Assembly (NCBI GenBank): GCA_902493375.1 | Contig: CABUPH010000013.1 | Location: 1 to 64,000, forward strand | Length of the DNA stretch: 64,000 nt | Source of the DNA: an uncultured Collinsella sp. | GTDB lineage: Bacteria; Actinomycetota; Coriobacteriia; Coriobacteriales; Coriobacteriaceae | Direction of reading: 5' to 3' | Shown here: piece after piece, positions 1-9,050 of the stretch | Position numbering within the stretch: the first letter of the stretch is position 1 | How the letters are laid out: each line of letters begins with the position of its first letter | The notes under the pieces: model-generated | Told to the model about the DNA's origin: nothing | What the model saw: only the letters and a program-made list of their open reading frames with translations | Database searches by the model: none | Translations under genes and position numbers: made by a program

Positions 1-81
1 CCTCGGGTGGCTGAGCCCGATGGAGTACCGCAGGAAGCTTGGATACGCCTAGGCGTGGTCCAAGAAATCGTCCGCACCCCA
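1..81 (+). mobile_element. Right end of an IS3-family insertion sequence (truncated by window edge)
   Basis: The first bases encode the C-terminus of an IS3-type transposase. About thirty bases after its stop codon comes an end reading TGGTCCAAGAAATCGTCC and finishing CGCACCCCA at about 81, which looks like an IS3-group terminal inverted repeat. The left end and most of the element lie outside the window, so family subgroup and target duplication cannot be checked. Confidence 0.6.
2..52 (+). CDS. IS3-family transposase OrfB, C-terminal end only
   Basis: The reading frame from base 2 gives LGWLSPMEYRRKLGYA followed by TAG at 50-52. The pattern LG..SP.EYR..LG at the extreme C-terminus is the signature end of IS3/IS150-type DDE transposases (rve domain). 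Only 16 residues are visible. Whether the rest is intact is unknown. The adjacent inverted-repeat-like end supports the assignment. Confidence 0.6.
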   Translation, partial: LGWLSPMEYRRKLGYA

Positions 82-140
82 AATGGCTGTTCAGAAGCCT
101 ATTCAGTCCCTATTTCACCGCAACTTATGGGTGGGGATGG

Positions 141-1742
141 CTACGATGCTAGGGTGGCGATGACGGCTTCGTCGCCGGCGTATATTAGGGTGTTGCCATC
201 GGGAATGATCGTCTGGCCTTCGCGCTTGAGCATCACCACAATAAACGGATGCTTGCCTTGCGGCACATCGCGCAGGCGCTGGCCGGCGAGGCGACCGTGG
301 GGCGTCACGGTGACCTCGCGCAGCGTAACCTCGGCACGCTCTTCAAACGTCGGCGCGGCCATCACCAGCAGGTCGCCTTCCTCAATCACGGTATCGCCGT
401 TGGGCAGCACCGGGTGCGCACCGTCGCGCAGCACCAAGACCACCAGCATGTTCGTTGCGCTGCCAATATCGGCGAGCGAGCGTCCGGCAAACGGATGGCC
501 CGCGCCCACCTTGAGTTTGACAAACGACATGCCGTCCTCGTCGCGGTAGTCGTTAAAGGTGCGGCGCACGTCGCCGGTCGCATCGATCATATCGAGCTTC
601 TTCGCCACCGCCGGCAGCAGCGAGCCCTGCACCACAATGCTCGACACGGCAATCACAAATACCAGGTCAAACAAGTCGTGACCGCCGGGAACGCCGGCAA
701 CCACGGCAAAGAGACTAAAGACGACCGAAGCTGCTCCGCGCAGGCCCGCCCAGCTTACGAGCGCGACCTGGCGGGGGTTCGTCTTAAAGGGCGCCAGGAG
801 TACGCCGACGGCGATGGGGCGGCTCGCGAAGAGCATAAACGCCATGAGCGCCAGGCCCGGCAGCAGCATCTGCGGCAGGCGTGCGGGCGTCACGAGCAGG
901 CCGAGCAAGAAGAAGATCGTCATCTCGGCCATCTCGGTGAGGGTGTCAAAGAAGTGCGCCATCTCGACCTTGCCGGTGATGTCGCTGGCGCCCAGTACAA
1001 TGCCGGCCAGGTATACAGCCAAAAAGCCGTTGCCGCCCAGGTAGCTCGGCAGCGCGTAGGCGACGATGGCCACGGCGAACAAAAAGATAGTCTGCGCGCC
1101 CTCGGCCGTTGCGTGCGCGCGTTCAATCAGGCGGCTGGATGACCAGCCGATGGCAAGACCCAAACCTACGCCCAGGATGATTTGCTTGGCCAGCAGCACG
1201 GGGATGTTAATTTCGCCGCCGGCCGCGAGTGCGGCGAGCACGGCGGTGAGCATGTAGGCGACGGGGTCGTTGGAGCCCGATTCGACCTCGAGCAGCGAGT
1301 CGGTGCCGCCCTTCAGCGAAAGGTTGTGCTCGCGCAGCACGCTAAAGACGCTGGCTGCGTCGGTGGATGCTACAACCGATCCCAGCAGCAGGCCGTCGAT
1401 CCAGTCGAACCCCAGCATGAAGTGCGCAAACGCGCCGGTGATGCCAGCGGTGATGACGACGCCGAGCGTGCTCAGCAGCACCGCCGGCGCAGCGACGGGC
1501 TTGGCGCGGTCGATATTGGTGTTAAAGCCGCCGTAGAACATGATGAACAGCAGCGCCGTGCTGCAGACGGTTTCGGTAAGCGCATAGTCGCTAAAGTCGA
1601 TATGCGCCGGGCCGTTGACGCCCAACAGCATGCCGAGCGCGATAAAGATGAGCAGGGTGGGGAAGGGGAGCTTTTTGCCGACGGGTTTGATGGTCAGGCA
1701 CAAAATGATGACGAGGCCGATAAAGAGAAGGATCTGGTTCAT
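141..1742 (-). CDS. Potassium/proton antiporter, CPA1 family with two RCK_C (TrkA-C) domains
   Basis: This 533-residue inner-membrane protein has about twelve hydrophobic segments in residues 1-390, starting MNQILLFIGLVIIL, and carries the exchanger motif with SNDPVAYML after the GSVVASTDAASVF segment, as in NhaP2/CvrA-type exchangers. Residues about 405-460 (VKLKVGAGHPFAGRSL onward) and 475-533 form two regulatory TrkA-C modules, which in this family bind ligands and gate K+ or Na+ efflux against protons. The start has AGGAG about 12 bases upstream. It is transcribed away from the phosphatase gene. Cation preference (K+ or Na+) cannot be read from sequence alone. Confidence 0.85.
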   Translation of the reverse strand: MNQILLFIGLVIILCLTIKPVGKKLPFPTLLIFIALGMLLGVNGPAHIDFSDYALTETVCSTALLFIMFYGGFNTNIDRAKPVAAPAVLLSTLGVVITAGITGAFAHFMLGFDWIDGLLLGSVVASTDAASVFSVLREHNLSLKGGTDSLLEVESGSNDPVAYMLTAVLAALAAGGEINIPVLLAKQIILGVGLGLAIGWSSSRLIERAHATAEGAQTIFLFAVAIVAYALPSYLGGNGFLAVYLAGIVLGASDITGKVEMAHFFDTLTEMAEMTIFFLLGLLVTPARLPQMLLPGLALMAFMLFASRPIAVGVLLAPFKTNPRQVALVSWAGLRGAASVVFSLFAVVAGVPGGHDLFDLVFVIAVSSIVVQGSLLPAVAKKLDMIDATGDVRRTFNDYRDEDGMSFVKLKVGAGHPFAGRSLADIGSATNMLVVLVLRDGAHPVLPNGDTVIEEGDLLVMAAPTFEERAEVTLREVTVTPHGRLAGQRLRDVPQGKHPFIVVMLKREGQTIIPDGNTLIYAGDEAVIATLAS

Positions 1743-1891
1743 GGATAGTGTCCGCTCCTGGGTGGTTGGCGTGGCACGGTCAGTTGTCTGCAGTTATTTG
1801 TACCCAAAGATGGTGGGTTTATGGGGTTGGATTGCGGGCATGCGCGATATCGTCATAGCTGGCTGCCGTCTTTGCCTCTGCTCGGAATCCC

Positions 1892-1920
1892 TTTCCAGCT
1901 TTATTGCAACGGAGTACAAT
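1892..1920 (+). promoter_or_regulatory. Candidate sigma-A-type promoter for the phosphatase gene
   Basis: TTTCCA (1892-1897) and TACAAT (1915-1920) are separated by 17 bases and lie about 75 bases before the ATG at 1996. The match is moderate and was found by eye. Confidence 0.4.
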
Positions 1921-1995
1921 GGGTAACGTTTAAGTTCAACTTGAAGTTTTAGTTGCGGCGCCGGGCTTCGGCTGCAATGCAAGGAGAGGCGTACC

Positions 1996-2835
1996 ATGGC
2001 GATCTATGTGACATCTGATGCTCACGGGCACGTGCGTGCGCTTGACGAGGCCCTGTCTAAGATCTCGTTGACGTCCGACGACACACTGTACGTGCTGGGC
2101 GACATGATCGATCGCGGGCCCGATCCGGTCGGCGTTATTAAGCTCGTACGCTCGCTGCCCAACGCCCGCGTGCTCAAGGGTAATCACGAGCAGATCATGC
2201 TCGATGCCATCATTGGCCAGGATCCGCTCGATGCCGAGACCTGGGATATCAACGGTGGCTGGACGACGCGCGAGCAGCTCAACGACATGGAATATGAGGC
2301 ATACGAGGAGCTCGTGCGATGGATGGCCGCGCTGCCGCTCTACGCGGTGGTCGAGACTGCCGAGCGGCCGTACCTGCTGGTGCACGCCGGCATTCAGACC
2401 GAGGCGGCGCGTGCGTTTTTGCTTGAGCATGGTGTCGATTGCGGCGACGGCAGGGGAGCGGTCGATGCCGATCGCGAGCTGCTGCAGCAAATGCTCGCCG
2501 TACAGTCGTCCGATGACTTGCTCTGGATTCGCCATGGCTATTGGGATGTGCCGACCGGGCTGCTTTCTGCCGAGGGCAAGGGCCCGGTCGTGGTGAGCGG
2601 TCACACGCCCACGGTATCGCTTGGGCGCTATTGCGAGGTCGGTGGTCTGGCGGGGCTCGATGAGGAATCGGGACGCGGGCAGATCGTGCGCTTGGGCGGC
2701 GAGGATACCGCTGGTGTGCCCGATCGCATCGATATCGATTGCGCCGCCGCCACCGGCTCCGAGTTTGGCCGCGTGGGCATCCTGCGCCTGGACGACGGGG
2801 CCGAGTTCTATGCGAACATCAACCCGGGCGAATGA
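1996..2835 (+). CDS. Metallophosphoesterase, serine/threonine phosphatase-like (PrpE/ApaH type)
   Basis: This 279-residue cytosolic hydrolase shows all the metal-binding motifs of the PPP/calcineurin-like fold: SDAHGH at residues 7-12 (in place of the usual D-x-H-G), GDMIDRGPDP near 34, GNHEQ near 61, a single His in LLVHAGIQ near 129, and SGHTPTV near 200. Such enzymes remove phosphate from phosphoproteins or cleave diadenosine polyphosphates, and the sequence does not decide between these. An AAGGAGAGG ribosome site lies just before the ATG. It stands alone between divergent and convergent neighbours. Confidence 0.85.
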   Translation: MAIYVTSDAHGHVRALDEALSKISLTSDDTLYVLGDMIDRGPDPVGVIKLVRSLPNARVLKGNHEQIMLDAIIGQDPLDAETWDINGGWTTREQLNDMEYEAYEELVRWMAALPLYAVVETAERPYLLVHAGIQTEAARAFLLEHGVDCGDGRGAVDADRELLQQMLAVQSSDDLLWIRHGYWDVPTGLLSAEGKGPVVVSGHTPTVSLGRYCEVGGLAGLDEESGRGQIVRLGGEDTAGVPDRIDIDCAAATGSEFGRVGILRLDDGAEFYANINPGE

Positions 2836-2866
2836 TGTCCCAAATTAGCTACCCCCACCGCTGCAA

Positions 2867-4447
2867 TTAGGCGCCGTACGGGTTGCGGTCGCGTTCGATG
2901 CGTTGACGGATGTGGCGGTACTCGATAATCAGCAGCACCAGCAGTAGGGCCATGATGGCCAGGTAGCTCACCACGGCGCCCATCAGGCCCAGCAGGTTGA
3001 TCATGATCACCGGGAGCACCACGCTCACGGCAAAGCAGATCAGGTAGATCTTGGTGACGTCGCCAGCGTGGCGCAACACCGTGATGATGGCGTAGATAAA
3101 GTCGATGGCCGCGGTGACGCCGCCGGCGACGACCATCAGCAGCGCCAGCGTACGGTAGCGCTCAAAGCTGAGACCGTACATAAAGCTCATGAGGGGAATA
3201 CCGGGACCTGCCATAAATGCGGCGCACACGCCGGTGATGACCACGATCAGCGCCATAACGGCAACAATAATCAGGTCAAAGCGACGACGCTTGCGAGGAT
3301 TAGCCCAAATGCTCGACAAGCGCAGGAGCTGCGGTTTATAGACAAATCCAATGCTCAACAGAATAGCCTGAGCTGGAAAAAACAGGGCATTAAAGTACAG
3401 CTGGTATTTGTAGGCCAGTGTTCCTTCCATCACAAACTTGGGCATGCTCTCGATAAGGTTGAACAGGAACAATGCACCAAAGAGCGGAGCGCACTGGACA
3501 AACAGGTGGCCGACCTCGCGCAGGCTCACGCGGCGCGATTTTTCGGTCTCGAGCAGGGCGAGCGGCGCGGTGACCAGCACGAGCGAGGCGATCGCGGCGA
3601 TGCTCATGGCCATGGCCGCGATGGGCATGCTACGCGTGAGGAACAGCGCCACGCTGAAGACCGCGATGACGCCGACGGAGCGTAGCGTTTGACTCATTCC
3701 AGCCAAGTAGAGCTTGTCGGCCTGCTGCAGGCGGCCTTCGTACACGTCGGCGACGCCGTCGATGACCTTATACAGGTAGACGCCCAGGCCGATCGTGGCC
3801 ATCTGCGCGTCATAGCCGCGGGCGCTGCTGTACATGAGGCCGCAGCCTAGGGCGAGCGCTCCGCAAAGCCAGCGGTTGAGCTGGTAGGAGGCAAAGGACG
3901 TCTTTTCGTCGATATCCGAGACCTGGAAATTGCGCACGCCGTAGTTGCACGCGATCATGATGAGCGTGCCGGTGACAAAGGCGATGGAGAATTTGCCTGC
4001 TTCTTCGGCGCCCACGAGCTGTGTGGACACGATGGTGAGCAGCGGAAACGCCAAACCCCACACGGCGGTGCCGAGGGTGTTCCAAAGATAGTCGCGACTG
4101 GTGGCGTGCTCCTCGTATTCCGCCTCCTGCATGGAGAAGCCGCCGCCGTAGACGGCGCCGAGCAGACGGTTCCACCAAGCGTTGACCATGCGGCGGACGG
4201 GGCCGGGCTCCCGATCGCGTTCGCGCCGGCGACGTGTGGCTTGGCTGCTATCGGGCCCGCCGGCGTTGCGCTGACTCAGCTCCTGGATGCGTGCGAGCTC
4301 TTCGGCCGTGTGGGAGGCCGGGAACAGGCCGTTCTCGATGCGACCGCCCTGGGCCTTCGCGGCGCCGTCTTTCGATGCGGCGGGGTTGGAGATGCCGTTG
4401 CGGCGGGCGATGGCGCGGCGAATGCTATCGAGGGGCGTGATGCTCAA
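2867..4447 (-). CDS. Polysaccharide flippase-like membrane protein (Wzx/MATE-like)
   Basis: This 526-residue protein begins with about 95 hydrophilic residues rich in Arg and Gly, then has about twelve hydrophobic helices from YLWNTLGTAVWGLAFPLLT onward, ending in a short basic tail. The layout matches polysaccharide biosynthesis flippases of the MOP superfamily, which move lipid-linked sugars across the membrane. The long cytosolic N-terminus is not typical and has no motif I recognise. It is far from the glycosyltransferase cluster at 50-59 kb, so any shared pathway is inference. A different MOP-family transporter remains possible. Confidence 0.7.
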   Translation of the reverse strand: MSITPLDSIRRAIARRNGISNPAASKDGAAKAQGGRIENGLFPASHTAEELARIQELSQRNAGGPDSSQATRRRRERDREPGPVRRMVNAWWNRLLGAVYGGGFSMQEAEYEEHATSRDYLWNTLGTAVWGLAFPLLTIVSTQLVGAEEAGKFSIAFVTGTLIMIACNYGVRNFQVSDIDEKTSFASYQLNRWLCGALALGCGLMYSSARGYDAQMATIGLGVYLYKVIDGVADVYEGRLQQADKLYLAGMSQTLRSVGVIAVFSVALFLTRSMPIAAMAMSIAAIASLVLVTAPLALLETEKSRRVSLREVGHLFVQCAPLFGALFLFNLIESMPKFVMEGTLAYKYQLYFNALFFPAQAILLSIGFVYKPQLLRLSSIWANPRKRRRFDLIIVAVMALIVVITGVCAAFMAGPGIPLMSFMYGLSFERYRTLALLMVVAGGVTAAIDFIYAIITVLRHAGDVTKIYLICFAVSVVLPVIMINLLGLMGAVVSYLAIMALLLVLLIIEYRHIRQRIERDRNPYGA

Positions 4448-4549
4448 AGCGGGGTCCTTTCTATTGCTGCGTTCTGGTATAGACGCGGCGGTGTTCGCTC
4501 GTGTTTTTGAACAGGTTGTTCAATAATTTCGGCGGCGCCATTCAGTAGT

Positions 4550-4685
4550 CGGCACTTAGGGACGTTCCTTATGTGCCGGCACTTTGGGAACGTCTCTAAG
4601 TGCCGGCATCCGGGGACACTCCTTGAATGTTGCCTGTTCAAGAGTGTCCCCAATGACTAGTTGTTTAAGAACGTCCCCAATGACT
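4550..4685. repeat. Cluster of GGGAC-containing palindromic repeats (types D and E)
   Basis: Within the 379-base gap before pckA lie two palindromes. CGGCACTTAGGGACGTTCC (4550-4568) pairs with 4587-4605, and GGGGACACTC..TTGAA (4612-4627) pairs with 4637-4651. Then GTCCCCAATGACT appears twice (4646-4658, 4673-4685). Relatives occur at 17541-17570 and 25458-25503. I see no gene in the gap. Confidence 0.75.
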
Positions 4686-4826
4686 GGGCCGCTTGCCTGC
4701 GATTTTTGACCGTTGGGCGGGCTTGCCGCCCTTGCCGCAAAAACGTTTTTGCATATCGGGTACAACGGGCTTTACGTGAGTAAAGTGCGCACCGCGTCCA
4801 CGTGTCGCGTTTTTAAAGGAGGCCCC

Positions 4827-6497
4827 ATGCCTGGTGTTACCCCTGCAGAAGTTTTGTCCAACTTTGGTATTACGCTCGTTGAAGATCCCGCCGAGAATCA
4901 GCCCCGCCTGCTGGTCGATCTGCCCGCCGCGGAGCTCGTCGAGCACGCTATCCGCCGCGAAGAAGGCCGCATGGCATCCAACGGCGCGCTGGTGATCGAG
5001 ACGGGGGAGCGTACCGGACGTTCTCCCAATGATCGCTTTATCGTCGACACCCCCGATGTCCACGACAAGATTGCCTGGGGCGCCGTCAACCGCCCGCTTT
5101 CGATCGAGAGCTACGAGACCATCAAAGCCGGTATCGTCGACTACCTCAACGAGCGCGACGTGTTCGTCACACGCGGCATGGCGGGCGCCGACCGCAACCA
5201 CACGCGTCGCCTGCTCGTCGCCTGCGAGCGCGCCAGCCAGGCGCTCTTTATTAAGCAAATGCTCGCCCGTCCGCTCGCTCGCGAAATTGCGCGCACCGGC
5301 GAGCCGGACTTTTGCGTGCTCGCGGCGCCCGGTTACCAGTGCGACCCCGCCATCAAGGGCCTCAACTCCAGCGCTGCCGTAGTCATCAACTTCCAGGAGC
5401 GCGTGATTCTGGTTGCCGGCACCGGTTACTCCGGCGAAATCAAAAAGTCCATCTTCAGTGTCATGAATTACCTACTGCCCGTCGAGGACGACGTGCTGCC
5501 CATGCACTGCTCGGCCAGCATGGATCCCGTCACGCACGAGACCGCGGTGTTCTTTGGCCTTTCGGGCACGGGCAAGACCACGCTTTCGGCCAACCCCACG
5601 CGTCTGCTGATCGGCGATGACGAGCACGGCTGGTCCGACATGGGCATCTTTAACATCGAGGGCGGCTGCTACGCCAAATGCGAGGGTCTGGACGCCTTCC
5701 ACGAGCCCGAGATTTTCAACGCTGTCCGCTTTGGCGCGATCTGCGAAAACGTGGTGCTCGATGAGAATCGCAAGCCCAACTATGATGACGTCTCGATTAC
5801 GCACAATACGCGCGTGGCCTATCCCGTCGAGCATATCCCCAACGCGTGGACCAAGGGCATGGGCACCACCCCGAGCGTCGTGCTGTTTTTGACCTGCGAT
5901 GCCTTTGGCGTGCTGCCGCCCATCTCGCGCCTGACGGCCGACGCCGCCATGTATCACTTTGTGACGGGCTTTACGGCCAAGATCCCCGGCACCGAGGTCG
6001 GCGTCACCGAACCCACGCCCACGTTCTCCTCGCTGTTCGGAGAGCCGTTTATGCCGCTCGACCCCATGGTCTACGCCAAGATGCTCGGCGAGCGTATCGC
6101 CGACGGACGCACCCGCGTCTATCTGGTCAACACCGGCTGGATCGGTGGGGGCTACGGCGTGGGTCATCGAATCGAGCTTGCCTACACGCGCGCCCTGGTG
6201 GCCCGCGCCCTCGACGGTACCATCGAGGACAGCGAGTTCGTGCACGACGATATCTTTAATGTCGACATTCCCACTACGTGCCACGGTGTGCCCGACGGCA
6301 TCCTGGTGCCGCGCCAGTACTGGCAGAGCACCGCGCGCTACGACGAGGCAGCGCACAACCTGGCGGTGATGTTTGAGGAGAACTTCGAGAAGAAGTACTC
6401 GCACCTGCCCGAGTCCGTTAAGGCCGCCGGCCCGCACGCTCAGGTGCCCGCCGACGCTCGTCATCGCGGCCGCGGGCTGCTGGGACTTCGGCTGTAG
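4827..6497 (+). CDS. pckA: Phosphoenolpyruvate carboxykinase (ATP)
   Basis: This 556-residue enzyme interconverts oxaloacetate plus ATP and phosphoenolpyruvate plus CO2 plus ADP. In an anaerobe it often runs toward oxaloacetate, yielding ATP. Visible landmarks are RTGRSPNDRFIV near residue 58, the P-loop GLSGTGKTTLSA near 245, and IGDDEHGWSDMGIFN just after it, which holds the metal-binding acidic pair of the ATP-type family. The start is the ATG at 4827, preceded by AAAGGAGG. An in-frame upstream extension to 4713 is possible but lacks family similarity. Length fits the family (about 530-550). Confidence 0.95.
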   Translation: MPGVTPAEVLSNFGITLVEDPAENQPRLLVDLPAAELVEHAIRREEGRMASNGALVIETGERTGRSPNDRFIVDTPDVHDKIAWGAVNRPLSIESYETIKAGIVDYLNERDVFVTRGMAGADRNHTRRLLVACERASQALFIKQMLARPLAREIARTGEPDFCVLAAPGYQCDPAIKGLNSSAAVVINFQERVILVAGTGYSGEIKKSIFSVMNYLLPVEDDVLPMHCSASMDPVTHETAVFFGLSGTGKTTLSANPTRLLIGDDEHGWSDMGIFNIEGGCYAKCEGLDAFHEPEIFNAVRFGAICENVVLDENRKPNYDDVSITHNTRVAYPVEHIPNAWTKGMGTTPSVVLFLTCDAFGVLPPISRLTADAAMYHFVTGFTAKIPGTEVGVTEPTPTFSSLFGEPFMPLDPMVYAKMLGERIADGRTRVYLVNTGWIGGGYGVGHRIELAYTRALVARALDGTIEDSEFVHDDIFNVDIPTTCHGVPDGILVPRQYWQSTARYDEAAHNLAVMFEENFEKKYSHLPESVKAAGPHAQVPADARHRGRGLLGLRL

Positions 6498-6512
6498 TAT
6501 CGCCGCGAGTTC

Positions 6513-6553
6513 AAAACCGCCACAAAGGGGACAGGCACCTTTGTGGTGGTTTT
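6513..6553. repeat. Type A palindrome, copy 1 (possible terminator of pckA)
   Basis: AAAACC(A/G)CCACAAAGG and its reverse complement enclose a GGGGACAGGCACC core. The arms end in GGTTTT, so it could act as a terminator 16 bases after the pckA stop. Copies 2 and 3 are at 7469-7509 and 9511-9551, with the core in the opposite direction. Confidence 0.8.
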
Positions 6554-6580
6554 GCTTGCGCGGATGACTCGGGTTACAAT
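6552..6580 (+). promoter_or_regulatory. Candidate promoter for a small RNA or leader
   Basis: TTGCTT (6552-6557) and TACAAT (6575-6580) are separated by exactly 17 bases. Transcription would start near 6587. The -35 box abuts the type A palindrome. Confidence 0.55.
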
Positions 6581-6586
6581 ACGCCT

Positions 6587-6680
6587 GACATATCGTCCCC
6601 TTCTCCGGATGGGGACAGCGCAAGCGCTCTTGTGACGGCACCGTAGGACTTTGAAGGTGGCCGTTGTAAGGGCGCTTTTT
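6587..6680 (+). ncRNA. Candidate structured small RNA or attenuator leader of the B3/B4 gene
   Basis: From the predicted start the transcript folds into GTCCCC (6595-6600) with GGGGAC (6611-6616), then a 16-bp stem (6624-6639 with 6660-6675, including four G-U pairs) followed directly by TTTTT, which is a strong intrinsic terminator. The overlapping palindrome AGCGCAAGCGCT (6617-6628) would compete with the foot of the terminator stem, so an attenuator is possible. The next ATG is at 6723. I do not recognise a named riboswitch or RNA family. Confidence 0.5.
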
Positions 6681-6722
6681 GTTTAGGCATTCGCATTGGG
6701 GCGAATCGTGAAGGGAGCACGT

Positions 6723-7442
6723 ATGAAGAGCTTTATTGCCGAGGATTCATTCTGGGAGCTGTTTCCGCAGGCGGCGATCGGTGTTGTGGTTGTGGAGGGT
6801 ATGAAGCCCGCGGCCGAGATTTCCCAGGAGGACGTGGATGCGATTGCGGCGTTGCTCGACCGCGCCAATATCGATGCGGAGCGCCATCTGACCAGCGATA
6901 CTATCAGCGAGAACGCACCGGTCAAGGCATGGCGCGAGGCCTATCGTCTGTTCAAGACTAAAAAGGGCGCGCGCTGCTCAATCGAGAACTTGCTCAAACG
7001 CGTGCTCAAAGGCAAGCCGGTGGGCCACATTGCGCCCGCGGTGGACATCTACAACACGGTGTCGCTGACCTACGCGCTGCCCGTGGGAGGCGAGGACTTG
7101 CATGCGATCGAGGGAGACCTTCGCTTGAAGGTGACCGACGGTGGCGACGCGTTCTTGCCGCTTGGCGAGGAAGCAGATGACCCGACGCTGCCCGGCGAGC
7201 TGGCCTACGTCGATGATGCGGGCGCCGTGTGCCGCTGCTGGAACTGGCGCGACGGCGTTCGAACGGCCCTGTCCGACGATTCGGCCGACGCGTTCCTGGC
7301 GATTGAATGTGTTGAGCCCGAGCGCATGGGGGACTGTCAGGCCGCCATCGACCGTCTTGCCGATTTGCTCGAGCGCTATCTGGGAGCGACGGTTGTCGTT
7401 AAGACGCTTGTGACCCGCGACAATCCCTGCGTGGAGTTGTAG
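6723..7442 (+). CDS. B3/B4 domain-containing protein (PheRS beta-like tRNA-binding fold)
   Basis: This 239-residue soluble protein matches the stand-alone B3/B4 family related to the editing region of phenylalanyl-tRNA synthetase beta. Recognisable parts are AWREAYRLFKTKKGARCSIENLLKRV (residues about 70-95), IAPAVDIYNTVSLTYALPVGGEDL (about 103-126) and a C-terminal A-I-D-x-L-x-x-x-L stretch. Its role is unknown. Editing of mischarged tRNA or amino acids is an inference from the fold. The start at 6723 is chosen for GAAGGGAGC just upstream. A possible RNA leader with a terminator precedes it. Confidence 0.8.
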   Translation: MKSFIAEDSFWELFPQAAIGVVVVEGMKPAAEISQEDVDAIAALLDRANIDAERHLTSDTISENAPVKAWREAYRLFKTKKGARCSIENLLKRVLKGKPVGHIAPAVDIYNTVSLTYALPVGGEDLHAIEGDLRLKVTDGGDAFLPLGEEADDPTLPGELAYVDDAGAVCRCWNWRDGVRTALSDDSADAFLAIECVEPERMGDCQAAIDRLADLLERYLGATVVVKTLVTRDNPCVEL

Positions 7443-7468
7443 CGGCGCCTAGAACCTATTGATGCCCC

Positions 7469-7509
7469 AAACCACCACAAAGGTGCCTGTCCCCTTTGTG
7501 GTGGTTTTT
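7469..7509. repeat. Type A palindrome, copy 2
   Basis: AAACCACCACAAAGGTGCC, a short core TGTCC, then CCTTTGTGGTGGTTTTT. It lies 27 bases after the B3/B4 stop codon and ends in a T-run, so it could terminate transcription. Confidence 0.8.
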
Positions 7510-7612
7510 ATGTTGATGAGTTAACAAATAGGGCGTGCGGGGCTTGCGGTCGCTGGGTACGGCTAAGATGTTTACCCGTTAGCATTATGCAAGCGAAAGG
7601 CGGTCGTCTCCC

Positions 7613-8062
7613 ATGCAGCAGAGCGACGAGACACGTTTCGAGGACTTTGTCGGACTGATCAGCGGACTCTACAAGGAGATCCAGCGCATTAAGACATCTG
7701 AGGGCGCAAGGCTGGGCCTTAAGGGCTCCGATATCATGTGCCTGTACTATCTTGAGCGCAGCAAGGACGGTCTGACTGGTGCCGACCTCGCCCGCATGGC
7801 TGGCGTGACCCGCGCTGCCGTCTCGCGCACGCTGGCGCATCTGGAGGAGGGCGGCTATGTCGAGGTTGACGATTCGGCTGATGCCGCCGTTAAGTATCGC
7901 GCCCCGGTTCGTCTGACCACGTTGGGCGGCGAGAGCATGAACGAGGCCGATCGCATTATTAGCGAGGTGCTCGACACCACCGGTAAGGCCATGGGCGTGG
8001 AGCAGCGCGAGCAGATGTATGCATCGCTGCGTACGATTCTCAACACCTTGCGCGAGCTGTAG
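7613..8062 (+). CDS. MarR-family transcriptional regulator
   Basis: This 149-residue protein has the winged-helix layout of MarR repressors: an N-terminal dimerisation helix, LKGSDIMCLYYLERSKDGLTGADLARMAGVTRAAVSRTLAHLEEGG (residues about 38-82; recognition helix TRAAVSRTLAHL), then the wing with KYRAPVRLTTLG, and a C-terminal helix. It lies about 120 bases before the DegV gene and may share or control that transcript, but no operator is evident. Ligand unknown. No strong ribosome site precedes the ATG. Confidence 0.88.
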   Translation: MQQSDETRFEDFVGLISGLYKEIQRIKTSEGARLGLKGSDIMCLYYLERSKDGLTGADLARMAGVTRAAVSRTLAHLEEGGYVEVDDSADAAVKYRAPVRLTTLGGESMNEADRIISEVLDTTGKAMGVEQREQMYASLRTILNTLREL

Positions 8063-8181
8063 GGCCACCAAGGCATTTGCTTCCCATTAACAACTGCATC
8101 GTCCCGTTTGAGCGCGTGTACCGTGCCGGGACATTGCTGTCAAAATTCCCTGCGCGGGACCTGCGCAAGAAAGGATTCGTT

Positions 8182-9036
8182 ATGTCCGTCCGCATTATTA
8201 CCGATTCCGCAAGCGATATGTCGCCGGCGGAGCACCCGGCACTGGCTGTTTTGCCGCTGTCCGTCACCTTTGGCACCGATGTGTACATGGATGGCGTCGA
8301 CATCGATCATCAGCGCTTTTACGAGATGCTCGTGGAGCGCGATGAGCTGCCCAAGACCGGTCAGGTCAACCCGTACACGTTTTCGCAGGCTATCGCCGAG
8401 GTTCGTGAAACCGGCGATGAGGCTGTGATTATTACCGTGGGTGCTAAGCTTTCGGGCACCAATCAGAGTGCCCGTACCGCACTTGCCGAGGCACCGGGCG
8501 GCGATGTGTACGTGGTTGATAGCAACAACGTCACCCTGGGTGAACGCATCCTGGTTGAGTATGCGCTGCGCTTGGTGGACGAGGGCCGTAGCGCGGCCCA
8601 GATAGCGGCGGCGGTCGAGGCCGTGCGCGACCGCGTGGTGGTTATCGGCCTGCTCGAGACGCTGGAGTACCTGGTGCGCGGCGGTCGCCTGTCTGCTGCT
8701 GCCGGCGCCGTGGGTACGCTGCTCAACGTAAAGCCCGTGGTAGCTGTCGAGGACGGTCTGATCGTGCAGCTGGGAAAGGCGCGCGGTTCCAAGAACGGCC
8801 GCAACCTGCTGAACCAAAAGGTCGAAAAGGCGAGCGGTATCGACTTTTCCATGCCGCTTGCGCTCGGCTATACGGGTCTTTCGGATGCGGTGCTCAAGAA
8901 GTATATCGAGGACAGCGCGGCACTGTGGGCTGGCCACACCGAGGGCGAGCTGCCCGTCCACACCATCGGTGCCACCATCGGCACCCACGTAGGTCCCGGC
9001 GCCGTAGCCGTAGCCTTTTTCCAGCCCGCCAACTAA
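8182..9036 (+). CDS. DegV family fatty-acid-binding protein
   Basis: This 284-residue protein begins MSVRIITDSASDMSP, the family's N-terminal hallmark, and continues with GQVNPYTFSQAIAEV (near 77), KLSGTNQSA near 101, and LEYLVRGGRLSAAAGAVGTLLNVKPV near 155. DegV proteins (FakB-like) bind one fatty acid and, with a FakA kinase, let exogenous fatty acids enter phospholipids. No FakA is in the window. The ATG at 8182 follows AAGAAAGGA. A longer in-frame form from 8077 lacks family similarity. Confidence 0.92.
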   Translation: MSVRIITDSASDMSPAEHPALAVLPLSVTFGTDVYMDGVDIDHQRFYEMLVERDELPKTGQVNPYTFSQAIAEVRETGDEAVIITVGAKLSGTNQSARTALAEAPGGDVYVVDSNNVTLGERILVEYALRLVDEGRSAAQIAAAVEAVRDRVVVIGLLETLEYLVRGGRLSAAAGAVGTLLNVKPVVAVEDGLIVQLGKARGSKNGRNLLNQKVEKASGIDFSMPLALGYTGLSDAVLKKYIEDSAALWAGHTEGELPVHTIGATIGTHVGPGAVAVAFFQPAN

Positions 9037-9050
9037 CCGACCTGCCAACA

